From Dyadobacter beijingensis DSM 21582 (lineage in GTDB: Bacteria > Bacteroidota > Bacteroidia > Cytophagales > Spirosomataceae), in assembly GCF_000382205.1 (NCBI RefSeq), contig NZ_KB907794.1:1-64000 (forward strand): a stretch of 64,000 bases of DNA, read 5' to 3'. The translations under genes were made by a program, and so were the position numbers. The number at the start of each line of letters is the position of its first letter. The first letter of the stretch is position 1. Positions 8,147 to 16,555 of the stretch are shown one piece after another. Under the pieces are notes generated by a model that was not told the origin of the DNA, ran no database searches, and worked only from the letters and a program-made list of their open reading frames with translations.

Positions 8147-8857
8147 ATGAAATTATCGGTTATAGTGCCTGCCTACAACGAAGAAAAAACCATCCGGAAT
8201 GTGCTGGATAAACTGAAATCCGTTGAACTGATAGGCAATTTTCAAAAGGAGATCGTAATTGTGAACGACTGTTCTGCCGACAACACGGAGGCGGTTGCAA
8301 AAAGATTTATTGAAGATAATCCCGAGCTGGAAGTAGCATATTTCCGGCATGAATATAACCAGGGAAAAGGGGCGGCATTGCACACGGGCATCCGTCGTGC
8401 AACGGGCGATTACATTATCGTGCAGGACGCCGACCTTGAATACGATCCCCAGGAATTCAATATATTACTAAAACCGGTTATCGAAGGATATGCGGATGTG
8501 GTGTATGGCTCCCGCTTCATGGGCGGAAGGCCACACCGCATCCTTTTTTTCTGGCACACGATCGGGAACAAATTCCTGACGTTCCTGAGCAACATGTTTA
8601 CCAACCTCAACCTAACGGACATGGAAACATGCTACAAACTCTTCCGTGCTGATCTGCTCAAAAGCCTCAAACTGGTCGAAAACCGCTTCGGCTTCGAACC
8701 CGAAGTGACGGCCAAAATCTCTAAAATACCCAAGATCCGCATTTACGAAGTAGGCGTATCGTACTACGGCCGCACCTACGACGAAGGCAAGAAGATCAAC
8801 TGGAAAGACGGCTTCCGGGCGTTGTACTGCATTGTGCGCTACGGATTGGGCAGCTAA
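8147..8857 (+). CDS. Glycosyltransferase family 2, dolichyl-phosphate-mannose synthase-like
   Basis: This 236-residue GT-A enzyme opens with LSVIVPAYNEEKTI. It carries the DxD-type nucleotide-sugar motif QDADLEYDP and the acceptor-region motif GSRFMGG seen in DPM1-like and undecaprenyl-phosphate sugar transferases. There is no C-terminal membrane domain, so it resembles the soluble catalytic type. By family it would load a sugar from a nucleotide donor onto a polyprenyl phosphate at the inner membrane, a donor for GT-C enzymes; two GT-C-like proteins are encoded at 12958 and 16556. Donor and acceptor are not readable. It converges with the secreted-protein gene at 8920 and no convincing terminator lies between them. 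Confidence 0.9.
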   Translation: MKLSVIVPAYNEEKTIRNVLDKLKSVELIGNFQKEIVIVNDCSADNTEAVAKRFIEDNPELEVAYFRHEYNQGKGAALHTGIRRATGDYIIVQDADLEYDPQEFNILLKPVIEGYADVVYGSRFMGGRPHRILFFWHTIGNKFLTFLSNMFTNLNLTDMETCYKLFRADLLKSLKLVENRFGFEPEVTAKISKIPKIRIYEVGVSYYGRTYDEGKKINWKDGFRALYCIVRYGLGS

Positions 8858-8919
8858 GCGCTAAAAGCCAATCGTCCCGCCAGCTTATTTCAGCCGTCCA
8901 GGTATCCAATTCCTTTTAT

Positions 8920-10443
8920 TCAAATATCCAGCAGTACTACATGGATGCCACTGCCGCAGACCGTGCCGGTATAACTCTTCGCAGGGTTTGCAGGATGTTT
9001 GATTTCAATGGTATGCCTGAGGTTATCCGCATACATATTGAAGTAGTATACAATCATTTTGTTCCCCGCAATGCGGCACCGTGCAACGCCCCGTTTGGCG
9101 AAATAGGCTGTAACAATGTCGCAGCCAGTCGGTTGCCGGTCGATCCACGCGTTGCCATCGAGACGGTAGGAACAGTAATACGGCGTTCCGTTCGCGACTA
9201 CCCCGCCTGTTTGCATCCAGAGCAGATTCCCGAAATAGCTGTAATCGCTGCTGACAGCCAGCGGTGAGTAAAAATCCTGAGGCGGCAAGCCTACGCCCAA
9301 CTGGTAATAGTAGGGAAATGTAGCCGGACCGCCCGCATTGGGCCGCCAGTGGTCCATGCTCTGATGGACCGGCTGGTAATAGCCGACAGGCTTCTTCCCG
9401 GCAGGCTGTTTCAGAAACGTGCCCCAATCGACAAAGATATTCCCATACTCGTGCGCCAGGAAGCCCATCAGTATTTGGAACGCGGGGTCGTGCACGGGTT
9501 TATCGGCACGGAAGAAGGTGCCCTCGGGAAATGTAACCTTGTCGGTAAACGATTCCGGCGCCCATTCGTGGTGATTGTAAAAGAACATTCCCGTGTATTT
9601 ACCCAGCTTCTGCCAGAGTTCCATACAGAACAGCGCATTCATCGCCTGCCCGGGGTTCAGGTCGAATGCGCCGAAGTAAATGCCCTCCATGACGGTATTG
9701 GTGCGGGATAACGACGCACCGGGGTGAAACCAGCTTTTCTGCTGCCATTGCGCGGGCGTCTGCGTGTACATAACCTCCCAATCGGCCTGGGTTTTGGCAG
9801 TATTTCCCAGGTAATAGGGGCTTGTCGTGAAATAGTTGTGACACAGGAAATAGGGCTTCTGGTCCTGCGCCTTTTTTGCCTCGTAAAGGTTCGCGAGCTC
9901 GTCATAGAACGAATTCCACATCGGTTTATCGGCTGGCATAAACGGGAAATTCTCCATCGTCTCCCCGATCCACAGGTTGGAAGCATTGCCGCTATCCCAT
10001 ACCTCGTGCGCCTTCGCACGTGCCTGCGCGTCCGTGAACGGGCCGTTTGGCCAGCATTTCTTATTGTAGCCGTCCACCCATTCCTCCGGCCCGGAACAGG
10101 GCAGCCCGAAAATGGTCGGGATGGTAGGGACGCCGTTGTATTCCTTGTCGGGGTATGTGCTTCGGAATGTCCCCAGCGTGCCTTCGTTGCCTAGCTCGTT
10201 GCGGTTGTAATGCGTGCCGCCTTTCGCGAACGTCTGCGCCCACGTGTACGACTGCTTGGTGGGCGGTTTCACGAGCGCGTGCCCGACCGGCATCGTGCTA
10301 TTCGGGCTCACTTCCATAAAACCGGGTGCCTGGGAAGTCGGGTCGTAGCCGGTGGGAATCGTATTTTTGAAAGTGACCGGAATAGTTTGGGCATGGAGGG
10401 TCTGGGTGCCCAGGAGCACCCAAAGCAGGATACGCTTTTTCAT
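8920..10443 (-). CDS. Secreted protein of unknown function, second gene of a two-gene operon
   Basis: I do not recognise a family. The 507-residue product starts with a clear signal peptide (MKKRILLWVLLGTQTLHA, cleavage before QT). I chose ATG at 10443 because the longer frame back to 10530 lies inside the upstream gene and adds a basic, non-signal tail. The body is rich in Trp, Tyr, His and Pro: GETMENFPFMPADKP, LCHNYFTTSPYYLG, NHHEWAPESF and LAHEYGNIFVDWG. Aromatic richness with scattered Glu and Asp resembles a TIM-barrel glycoside hydrolase but no signature can be pointed to. The gene starts 2 bases after the stop of a protein with carbohydrate-binding-type domains, which supports a role on polysaccharide. 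I see no type IX sorting domain at the C-terminus. Confidence 0.75.
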   Translation of the reverse strand: MKKRILLWVLLGTQTLHAQTIPVTFKNTIPTGYDPTSQAPGFMEVSPNSTMPVGHALVKPPTKQSYTWAQTFAKGGTHYNRNELGNEGTLGTFRSTYPDKEYNGVPTIPTIFGLPCSGPEEWVDGYNKKCWPNGPFTDAQARAKAHEVWDSGNASNLWIGETMENFPFMPADKPMWNSFYDELANLYEAKKAQDQKPYFLCHNYFTTSPYYLGNTAKTQADWEVMYTQTPAQWQQKSWFHPGASLSRTNTVMEGIYFGAFDLNPGQAMNALFCMELWQKLGKYTGMFFYNHHEWAPESFTDKVTFPEGTFFRADKPVHDPAFQILMGFLAHEYGNIFVDWGTFLKQPAGKKPVGYYQPVHQSMDHWRPNAGGPATFPYYYQLGVGLPPQDFYSPLAVSSDYSYFGNLLWMQTGGVVANGTPYYCSYRLDGNAWIDRQPTGCDIVTAYFAKRGVARCRIAGNKMIVYYFNMYADNLRHTIEIKHPANPAKSYTGTVCGSGIHVVLLDI

Positions 10444-10445
10444 AG

Positions 10446-12368
10446 TCAGTTGAAGATAAAAGTGGTAAGACCTCCCCGCGCGCCGGGCGCGAGCTGTGCG
10501 ACTGCGTCGTTTTGATAATAATAAGTGCACCCCTCAGGTGGGCACGGCCAGCGGTTAAGCGTATCGAGCCCGATCTTCGTTGCCATTTTTACGACCCGCC
10601 CTGGCACGCTCGCCTGCCAGGGCTCATTGGTCAGATTGGCAGTCGTTCTGAGCCATTTGCTGCCGATGAAATACGACCATTCATAACCGGCGGGTAAGCT
10701 CACCGTACCCACATCGCTCAGCAGCCAGCCGCCGGGATTAGCGGGATCGGCTACGATCGATAGGTTGAGAATTTCCGGAAAACCGCTGGATGAAATCTTA
10801 GGCGCCAACGCAGGACCCGCGCAATTGGCCGCCAGCGCCACCACGAATGCATTCGATTGCCCGCTCGTGCAAGTGCCGTTGCTGCTGGTGGCGGTGTAGG
10901 TACCAGCATTGGCCGTCGTCAACGAAGCACCGCTCCCGGCCGGTGACCCATTCAGGAGCCAGCTTACATTGCCCGTATAGCCCGAGGCAGCCAGCGTTAC
11001 CTGCTGGTTGGTTACCGGACATACATTTGTCCCGGCCGTTTGCACAATGGCAGGCGTAATGCAGGTCGTCGCGCAGCCGGTAATGGAAATGCCGGCGAAG
11101 TTGCTTGGCCCCGCGTGTGCGCCAACACCCTGGTACTTGCCATGCCAGGATTCATTCACAATACCATCGATAGCGAATTGCCAGCCCATAGCGGCCACAT
11201 TCGGATCGGAGCCGAATGGCGTTCCCGAAAGCTTGGTCGTTCCATTGTAAAACTCGATCTCGCGAAGCTCTCCGTATCCAATGGGGCTTGCGGCGTAGCG
11301 CACATGCTGGTAGGACGTCGCGTTGGGGAACGTAAATTCCTGCCAGCTACCCGTCGCATTTACGCCGATTGTGAAAATATCGGTCCAGCTGGCTCCATCA
11401 TTCGAACCCTGGATTTTTGCCCCGTTAAGCCTGCTGAAATCGGCCGTACGCCAATGCAGCCTGACTTTATTCACCACTGAACATGGCTGCGCACCGCCGG
11501 TGACGCAGACCTTGTCCTGCCGGCAACTGCCCCCGCCCGTACCGGCTATTTTGACCGTCGACGCGCCCGCATTCAGGATCACGGGAAACGTGTAATCGGC
11601 GTACACAATATTCCAGGCACCCGAATTGGGCAGGGAAATGCTCTGCGCATTGCCGCCATTCACGGTCACGCTCACTACCGGTGCCGCCGATGAGTAATAA
11701 CGCAACGTAAGCTGGTAGGAACCTGCGGCAGGCACATTCACGAGGTAATCCACGAAGTGGTTATACTGGTTCTCCGCGCCGCGCGTCTGCCCATTGGATG
11801 CATTCGCGTCGCCGGTTACCGGGCCATTCGCGCCGGACATTGATTCCGCTTCGAGACATTGGCTGAATGCATTCGTCGCGCCGGACCTTGCAGCATTCTC
11901 AGCGATGGGCACGACCAACTCTCCCCGATAAAGAAACCGTCCCATTTCCAAGGAATGCCGCGTGCCCCGAAGCAGCGTAAATTTGCCGGAAGGAGGCCGT
12001 GATATGAACTTGCCCGTCAGCCGGTAGGTCACTTTTTCTCCCGGCCGGAGCAGCCTGGCAGATACCATTGGATAATAGTTACCAGCCGTTTGCACAAAGC
12101 CATCAGGGAACACCACCTTCAATACAAACTCGCCATCCAGCGAAACGGGAAACATGCGAAGGGCCGACAGGTCCCGCAGTGTACATTGAATGTCGATCGA
12201 AAACTCCTCGTCAACCGTTACGACGGGCCTGTCCGCAGCCATTGAAAACAAAACGGGATCAATATCCGCTTCATTTCCGTCCACAAAACCACCGGCCGAT
12301 AAATGGCCTGCATTTAAAAAGAGCAACCAGGCCAGCATGCAGCCAGCTAATTGAATAGTAGTGTGCAT
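10446..12368 (-). CDS. Secreted multidomain carbohydrate-binding protein (CBM6/35-like, discoidin-like, Ig-like)
   Basis: The 640-residue protein has a signal peptide (hydrophobic core CMLAWLLFLNAG). Residues about 30-155 form a beta domain I cannot name. Residues about 165-300 resemble CBM6/35: CLEAESMSG at its start, then GAENQYNHFVDYLVNVPAAG and YYSSA. About 300-430 is a discoidin (F5/8 C)-like module with IQGSNDGASWTDIF, ELREIEFYNG and WHGKYQGVGAH. About 440-520 is an Ig/PKD-like unit with two cysteines. The last 110 residues are unassigned and end in TTFIFN. By these folds it should bind polysaccharide outside the cell. It leads an operon with the aromatic-rich secreted protein 2 bases downstream. 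Its 210-base upstream spacer is shared with the HTH gene at 12580. Confidence 0.75.
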   Translation of the reverse strand: MHTTIQLAGCMLAWLLFLNAGHLSAGGFVDGNEADIDPVLFSMAADRPVVTVDEEFSIDIQCTLRDLSALRMFPVSLDGEFVLKVVFPDGFVQTAGNYYPMVSARLLRPGEKVTYRLTGKFISRPPSGKFTLLRGTRHSLEMGRFLYRGELVVPIAENAARSGATNAFSQCLEAESMSGANGPVTGDANASNGQTRGAENQYNHFVDYLVNVPAAGSYQLTLRYYSSAAPVVSVTVNGGNAQSISLPNSGAWNIVYADYTFPVILNAGASTVKIAGTGGGSCRQDKVCVTGGAQPCSVVNKVRLHWRTADFSRLNGAKIQGSNDGASWTDIFTIGVNATGSWQEFTFPNATSYQHVRYAASPIGYGELREIEFYNGTTKLSGTPFGSDPNVAAMGWQFAIDGIVNESWHGKYQGVGAHAGPSNFAGISITGCATTCITPAIVQTAGTNVCPVTNQQVTLAASGYTGNVSWLLNGSPAGSGASLTTANAGTYTATSSNGTCTSGQSNAFVVALAANCAGPALAPKISSSGFPEILNLSIVADPANPGGWLLSDVGTVSLPAGYEWSYFIGSKWLRTTANLTNEPWQASVPGRVVKMATKIGLDTLNRWPCPPEGCTYYYQNDAVAQLAPGARGGLTTFIFN

Positions 12369-12433
12369 AACGAAATAAGTAAAGTTGTTTCCGTAAAATT
12401 AGATCGGCTATTTCACTTCACCTATTTCTGTTA

Positions 12434-12474
12434 CCCATCAGAATTTTGTGCATTACACCTCAATTTTTGATGGG
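12434..12474. promoter_or_regulatory. Inverted repeat in the divergent spacer between the secreted operon and the HTH gene
   Basis: CCCATCA (12434-12440) faces TGATGGG (12468-12474), with further partial pairing of the T-rich and A-rich inner flanks. It lies between two divergent genes and upstream of the -7 element at 12497. An operator serving both directions is possible; this is inference. Confidence 0.35.
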
Positions 12475-12496
12475 TTTTTATTTTAAATAAAACAAA

Positions 12497-12504
12497 TAAC
12501 TTTG
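12497..12504 (+). promoter_or_regulatory. -7 element (TAACTTTG) of the HTH gene
   Basis: TAACTTTG is an exact TAnnTTTG match 75 bases before the ATG at 12580. No good -33 element at 19-20 bases. Confidence 0.5.
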
Positions 12505-12579
12505 CCCTTACATCGGATTAGTTCTTAACCTGATCTGATTACAAAACCCTTTTCAAATAACACTATCATCACGCTATTC

Positions 12580-12870
12580 ATGACCCCTGTATCGGAAAAA
12601 GCCACTTTGCTGCTGGTCGACGATTACCGGCCCATTAACAAAAAACTGCTCCAACTTACCGACCGCGAATGGGACGTGGTATCATTCATGGCCGACGGCC
12701 TCACCACCGTTGAAATGGCCCTGTGCCTCACAATCGAGCGGAAAAGCATTGAAAACTACAAGCGACGGATCAGTAAAAAGCTGGGAATCAGCGGCCGTAC
12801 AAACCTTATAAGGTTTTGTATCGTGAACCGTGACTACCTGCGGAAGCTTTACATTCTCGTTCACAAATAG
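12580..12870 (+). CDS. Small LuxR-type helix-turn-helix protein without a receiver domain
   Basis: This is a 96-residue protein. Residues about 27-85 form a LuxR/FixJ-type HTH: LTDREWDVVSFMADGLTTVEMA, split as LTDREWDVV plus the helix GLTTVEMALCLTIE and the recognition helix KSIENYKRRISKKLGI. The first 20 residues contain TLLLVDDYRPI, which looks like beta-strand 1 and the acidic pair of a response-regulator receiver, but the other 100 or so receiver residues are missing. It may be a stand-alone DNA-binding protein or a remnant of a shortened response regulator. It is divergent from the secreted operon and 87 bases before a membrane protein gene, so either could be its target. Confidence 0.8.
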   Translation: MTPVSEKATLLLVDDYRPINKKLLQLTDREWDVVSFMADGLTTVEMALCLTIERKSIENYKRRISKKLGISGRTNLIRFCIVNRDYLRKLYILVHK

Positions 12871-12957
12871 CAAACGGTATTTTCAATTAGCGAACGGAAA
12901 TACAGACGCAATTACCGATTAATAATTCAAAACAGTTACACACACATTTATAATTCA

Positions 12958-14436
12958 ATGCGTCATCACACACTTTATGTTTCATCGATCATATATTTAC
13001 TAATTCCGAATGTTATTTATTATATCTATTGGACAAAGCCAGTTATTGCATGTATTACAATTGCATTGGCATTATATATTCTTTATAAAAAGGTGTGCGC
13101 GCAAAATGGCTTTTGTAAAACCTGTATCGATTCAGAAGACCTGTGTATTACGCTTGCCGCAACAATTAGCCTGACGCTGATTTCGGGTATCGGCGGGTTT
13201 GCATTTCAAACCATGGACTATTGGTGTCATAATGCGAAGTTCCAGGAGCTGCTGCAAAATGAGTGGCCACTCCGCTTTCCGGCTGACAGGCCCGTCATGG
13301 CTTACTATTTCGGCTATTACCTGGTGCCTGCGGCGTTCTCGAAGCTATCCGGCGAGGTGTCGGCAGCGGCGATAATGATCTGGACGGGTGTGGGCATCAT
13401 GCTGGGATTGCTGTGGCTGTACATTGCCCTCTGCCGAAAATGGTGGGCTATGCTGCTGGTGCTGTGCGTGGGGGATTTTCCGAGGTTTTTTAAAGGCATT
13501 GCGGCAAATTGGTCCTTTCCGCTATACCGGTATGAGGAAATTGGCGTGGAGCATTGGTCGAACTTCGAAAACCTCTTTTGGGCACCCAATCAGTTCATTC
13601 CTTCCCTTATCCTCGGCGGAATGCTTTTTTATGTGATCCGGCACCGGCTCGATGTTGCGTTGCTTTGCTTTCCAACGGTGCTTTCGCTTTGGTGGGCCGC
13701 CTTTCCCGCATTGGTGGTAGGATTGCTGGCTGCGCTGCTGCTGGTGGCGCAGTGGATTCGGTGGGGTGCCACTTACCGGCAATTGTGGGGGGACGTGCTG
13801 CTGCCGCTCGTTGCAGCGCTGCCGGTAATGCTGCTGTTTCAGTCGCATCCGCAGCCGCCCGAGAATGGGTTTATCTGGACATTTCGGAGCGATGCCGCCA
13901 ATCTGTTACGCGAGTACCTGACGAACACGGTCGCGGATGTGCTGCTTTTTGCAGCGGCGTTCCTGGTTTTCCGGCGGGCAGGCTTTTCAAATGCCTCGAC
14001 GGGGCCATTTTGGCTGCTTGTCGGCATTACAATGCTGTTTCCGCTGGTCCGCGTAGGGAAAGTGAATGATATGCTGCTGCGCGGGATGATGCCCGTTCTG
14101 CTCCTGATCGGCTGTTATCTGCTGTACCCGCTCGCGCGCGAGCCGTGGCCCAAGGTCGTTGCGGCATTCAAGGGTAACATGGCTTGCATGATGATCGGGC
14201 TGGCGCTTCTGTTGCAGGCGGTGGTCGGGATGGGCCGGCTTCACCGTGCTGCGCGGTTTAACCGCATCACCGCATTATGGAGCCCGGCGGAGTCGAGGTT
14301 CGTGCCCATACCGTACAATGCCTATCCGAGTTTATACGAAACATTGCGCCAGCGGTGGTCGCAGCAGGAGGCGGAGCAATACCTGGGAAAAACCGGTTCT
14401 TTTTACGAAAAATACATCGCACCACCGCCTGAATAA
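12958..14436 (+). CDS. Multi-pass membrane protein, GT-C glycosyltransferase-like
   Basis: This 492-residue protein has about 10-12 predicted membrane helices. After two N-terminal helices comes a loop with MDYWCHNAKFQEL and RPVMAYYFGYYLVPAAF. Acidic or amide residues in the first outer loop and a Tyr-rich YYFGYY patch recall GT-C enzymes and the Tyr-rich DUF2298-type proteins, but the match is only in style. By analogy it could move sugars from polyprenyl carriers at the outer face of the inner membrane. The first 60 codons are markedly more AT-rich than the rest. Its stop lies 1 base from the convergent esterase stop. The name is a guess; the membrane topology is firm. Confidence 0.65.
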   Translation: MRHHTLYVSSIIYLLIPNVIYYIYWTKPVIACITIALALYILYKKVCAQNGFCKTCIDSEDLCITLAATISLTLISGIGGFAFQTMDYWCHNAKFQELLQNEWPLRFPADRPVMAYYFGYYLVPAAFSKLSGEVSAAAIMIWTGVGIMLGLLWLYIALCRKWWAMLLVLCVGDFPRFFKGIAANWSFPLYRYEEIGVEHWSNFENLFWAPNQFIPSLILGGMLFYVIRHRLDVALLCFPTVLSLWWAAFPALVVGLLAALLLVAQWIRWGATYRQLWGDVLLPLVAALPVMLLFQSHPQPPENGFIWTFRSDAANLLREYLTNTVADVLLFAAAFLVFRRAGFSNASTGPFWLLVGITMLFPLVRVGKVNDMLLRGMMPVLLLIGCYLLYPLAREPWPKVVAAFKGNMACMMIGLALLLQAVVGMGRLHRAARFNRITALWSPAESRFVPIPYNAYPSLYETLRQRWSQQEAEQYLGKTGSFYEKYIAPPPE

Positions 14437-14437
14437 C

Positions 14438-16477
14438 TTACCGCTTCACAAACTTACGGGCAGCCTTGAAACCATTCTTTTGCTCCACCTGCAACAGGTA
14501 AACGCCCGCCGGCCATTTGGAAATGTTTATTTCCCAGTCCTGCATGGCCCGGTACTCCGAGCGTACCTTCGATTGGCCCGCTGCATTGAAAACCCGGATC
14601 ACGCCCGACTCGGGGTTTTTGAAGCCTACTTTCAGCACCTCGTCGACCGGGTTAGGATAAATTTCCCAGGTCAGTTCGCGGCCGTTGTGCTCCACGCCCA
14701 AAATAGGCGTCAGATCGACGCGCACGGTGGCGTAGGCAGACTGTGAAATGTCGCTCACCGCCTGAATACGATACGTGTAGGTCGCATTGATTTCAATGTC
14801 TTTGTCCTCCAAAAGCAGTGTTTTGGAATCCAATGTCTTCAACGGGGCATAAGCACCCGCGTCGGAAGTCTTCTTTTCGAGCACATAGCCCGTAGCGCCT
14901 TCCACGGCTTTCCACGAAAGGATGACCGAATTGAAGGTCCGGTTGGCAGAGAGTTCTACATTCGGCAGGAGCATACCGATACCGACTTTATCGAACGAAA
15001 ATGCGCCCAAACCGCGCTTGTTCAGTAGATATGGGCCGGTGTAGAGGGCGATATTGAATGAAAACGGTTCGATCAGCGGCAGGTTATCCGGGTAGAATGA
15101 GGGCAAATAGCTCAGTTTCGTCGCGTTGGAAGCCTCTTTGAGCGTCAATGTTACCTGGTTTCCCTGCGCTTTTCCGGCCGAGAATGGCGATTTCTTTTCA
15201 TCCCCACCCAGGTAAAAGAAGTTTTTCAGGCTTAAAATAAGCGGCTTTCCGTCCTGGCCCTTTACCGTTGTATCGGCAGGCCATTTCAGGTCCTGGCCTT
15301 CGTCGAAAATCAATGTGATCTCTTTTTTCTCGGCATTCGTATAAAATGCCTTCTTAATGTCGGGGCAGGTCACGTTGTCGGTGTCTTTCGACCCGTAAAC
15401 CCTCGGAGCGAAGAAGCGGTGCATCCTGCGACCAAACTCTTCATAGCCAGACCTTTCATAATGCACGGCATCATAGCCCGGCGTGCCTACGGCCGCGAAG
15501 TGGTCGGTTTTAGGATAAATGTATTTGGTCCTTCTCAGAAAGTCCCGCACCGAACCGCCTACGCGCTCGGCAGCGTCGCCGCGCAGGAGGACGAGGTTGG
15601 ATTGTACCACTACGAACTGCTCCACTTCGGGATAGTCCTGCTTCCAGAAGTTGTACATTTTATCATATTCCTCGGCATACCCGTTGAGGTTTTCGAATAC
15701 TTCTTGCTCGCCGTGCATCCAGATGAACGCCCGGATACGCGCCGGCTTCGCCACCCTGACGCGTTTCAACAATCCGCCGTACAACGAAAAGCTGGTTGGG
15801 TCTTTGGGGTCCCGTTCGAGAAACGCGGCCAGTTTCGCACCGGGAAGCGACCCGTTGATGACACAGGTAGGAATGCTGTCGTGCTCGATGATCGAGCGCT
15901 GCATTTCCAGGCCCCACGCGCCCACATACGTCCACGACCACGCGGCATTCGTCCATAATGTGTCGCCTTCGGTTTTGGCGGGATTGCTGTCGGGTGTACG
16001 GGCGATCGTGCGGGCGTATTTGCTCTGCCAGGCGCCAAAAATGGTGGCTGCCGCGTTGGATTGGCCGCTGATCACATAAAAATCTCCGCCGACCAGTTCA
16101 TTCCGCCGGACGATCAGCACCGAGTCGGTCGTTTGGCAGGCATATACCGCAATGGAATAATCGGCCATCTCGGCCTTGATTTTGGGCGTAATGCTGAATG
16201 TACCGGTGGTTTTGCCGCCGTAGTTGATGGCGGATTTCTGGTAGCCGACGCGCTGGTTGTTGCGGAACACCACCACCGACATATGGTCCCAACCGGGCAG
16301 CTCGATCACGCCCGAAACGGGCACTTCGGCCATATTGTCGTCGCCGCGCGCATAAAGCTGCATGTCTTTCGGCAGCTTGTCGAAAACGACGGAAAAAAAA
16401 CGCTGGGCCTGCGTGCTGCCGCCCAGGCAGCTCAGGAGAAGGCAAAGAAGCAAGGATTTCAGGTGTGTAAACTTCAT
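14438..16477 (-). CDS. Secreted SGNH hydrolase (sialate O-acetylesterase-like) with FN3 and type IX sorting domain
   Basis: This 679-residue protein has a signal peptide (core LLLCLLLSCLGG, cleaved after TQA). The start at 16477 is chosen over 16537 because only it places the signal peptide at the N-terminus. The catalytic block has the block-I Ser in VISGQSNAAA and the late Asp/His pair in YDAVHYERSGYEEFGRR, as in the sialate O-acetylesterase (DUF303) family that removes acetyl groups from glycans. An FN3 domain follows (VILSWKAVEGATGYVLEKK). The last 80 residues form a type A sorting domain (WEIYPNPVDEVLKV to RKFVKR). It is therefore expected on the surface or outside the cell. It lies just downstream of the murB/GT-C pair on the same strand. 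Confidence 0.85.
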   Translation of the reverse strand: MKFTHLKSLLLCLLLSCLGGSTQAQRFFSVVFDKLPKDMQLYARGDDNMAEVPVSGVIELPGWDHMSVVVFRNNQRVGYQKSAINYGGKTTGTFSITPKIKAEMADYSIAVYACQTTDSVLIVRRNELVGGDFYVISGQSNAAATIFGAWQSKYARTIARTPDSNPAKTEGDTLWTNAAWSWTYVGAWGLEMQRSIIEHDSIPTCVINGSLPGAKLAAFLERDPKDPTSFSLYGGLLKRVRVAKPARIRAFIWMHGEQEVFENLNGYAEEYDKMYNFWKQDYPEVEQFVVVQSNLVLLRGDAAERVGGSVRDFLRRTKYIYPKTDHFAAVGTPGYDAVHYERSGYEEFGRRMHRFFAPRVYGSKDTDNVTCPDIKKAFYTNAEKKEITLIFDEGQDLKWPADTTVKGQDGKPLILSLKNFFYLGGDEKKSPFSAGKAQGNQVTLTLKEASNATKLSYLPSFYPDNLPLIEPFSFNIALYTGPYLLNKRGLGAFSFDKVGIGMLLPNVELSANRTFNSVILSWKAVEGATGYVLEKKTSDAGAYAPLKTLDSKTLLLEDKDIEINATYTYRIQAVSDISQSAYATVRVDLTPILGVEHNGRELTWEIYPNPVDEVLKVGFKNPESGVIRVFNAAGQSKVRSEYRAMQDWEINISKWPAGVYLLQVEQKNGFKAARKFVKR

Positions 16478-16555
16478 TTCATCAAGAAACAGTTTTCGGT
16501 AAGAAAGAGAACCCGCCCGCCGTGCGCGCGTATTCAAATGGTTATAAATATAGTT

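Noticed and set aside
8920..12368. A single secreted gene split by a frameshift
   Set aside because: The downstream part begins with its own clear signal peptide right after the upstream stop, so these are two genes.
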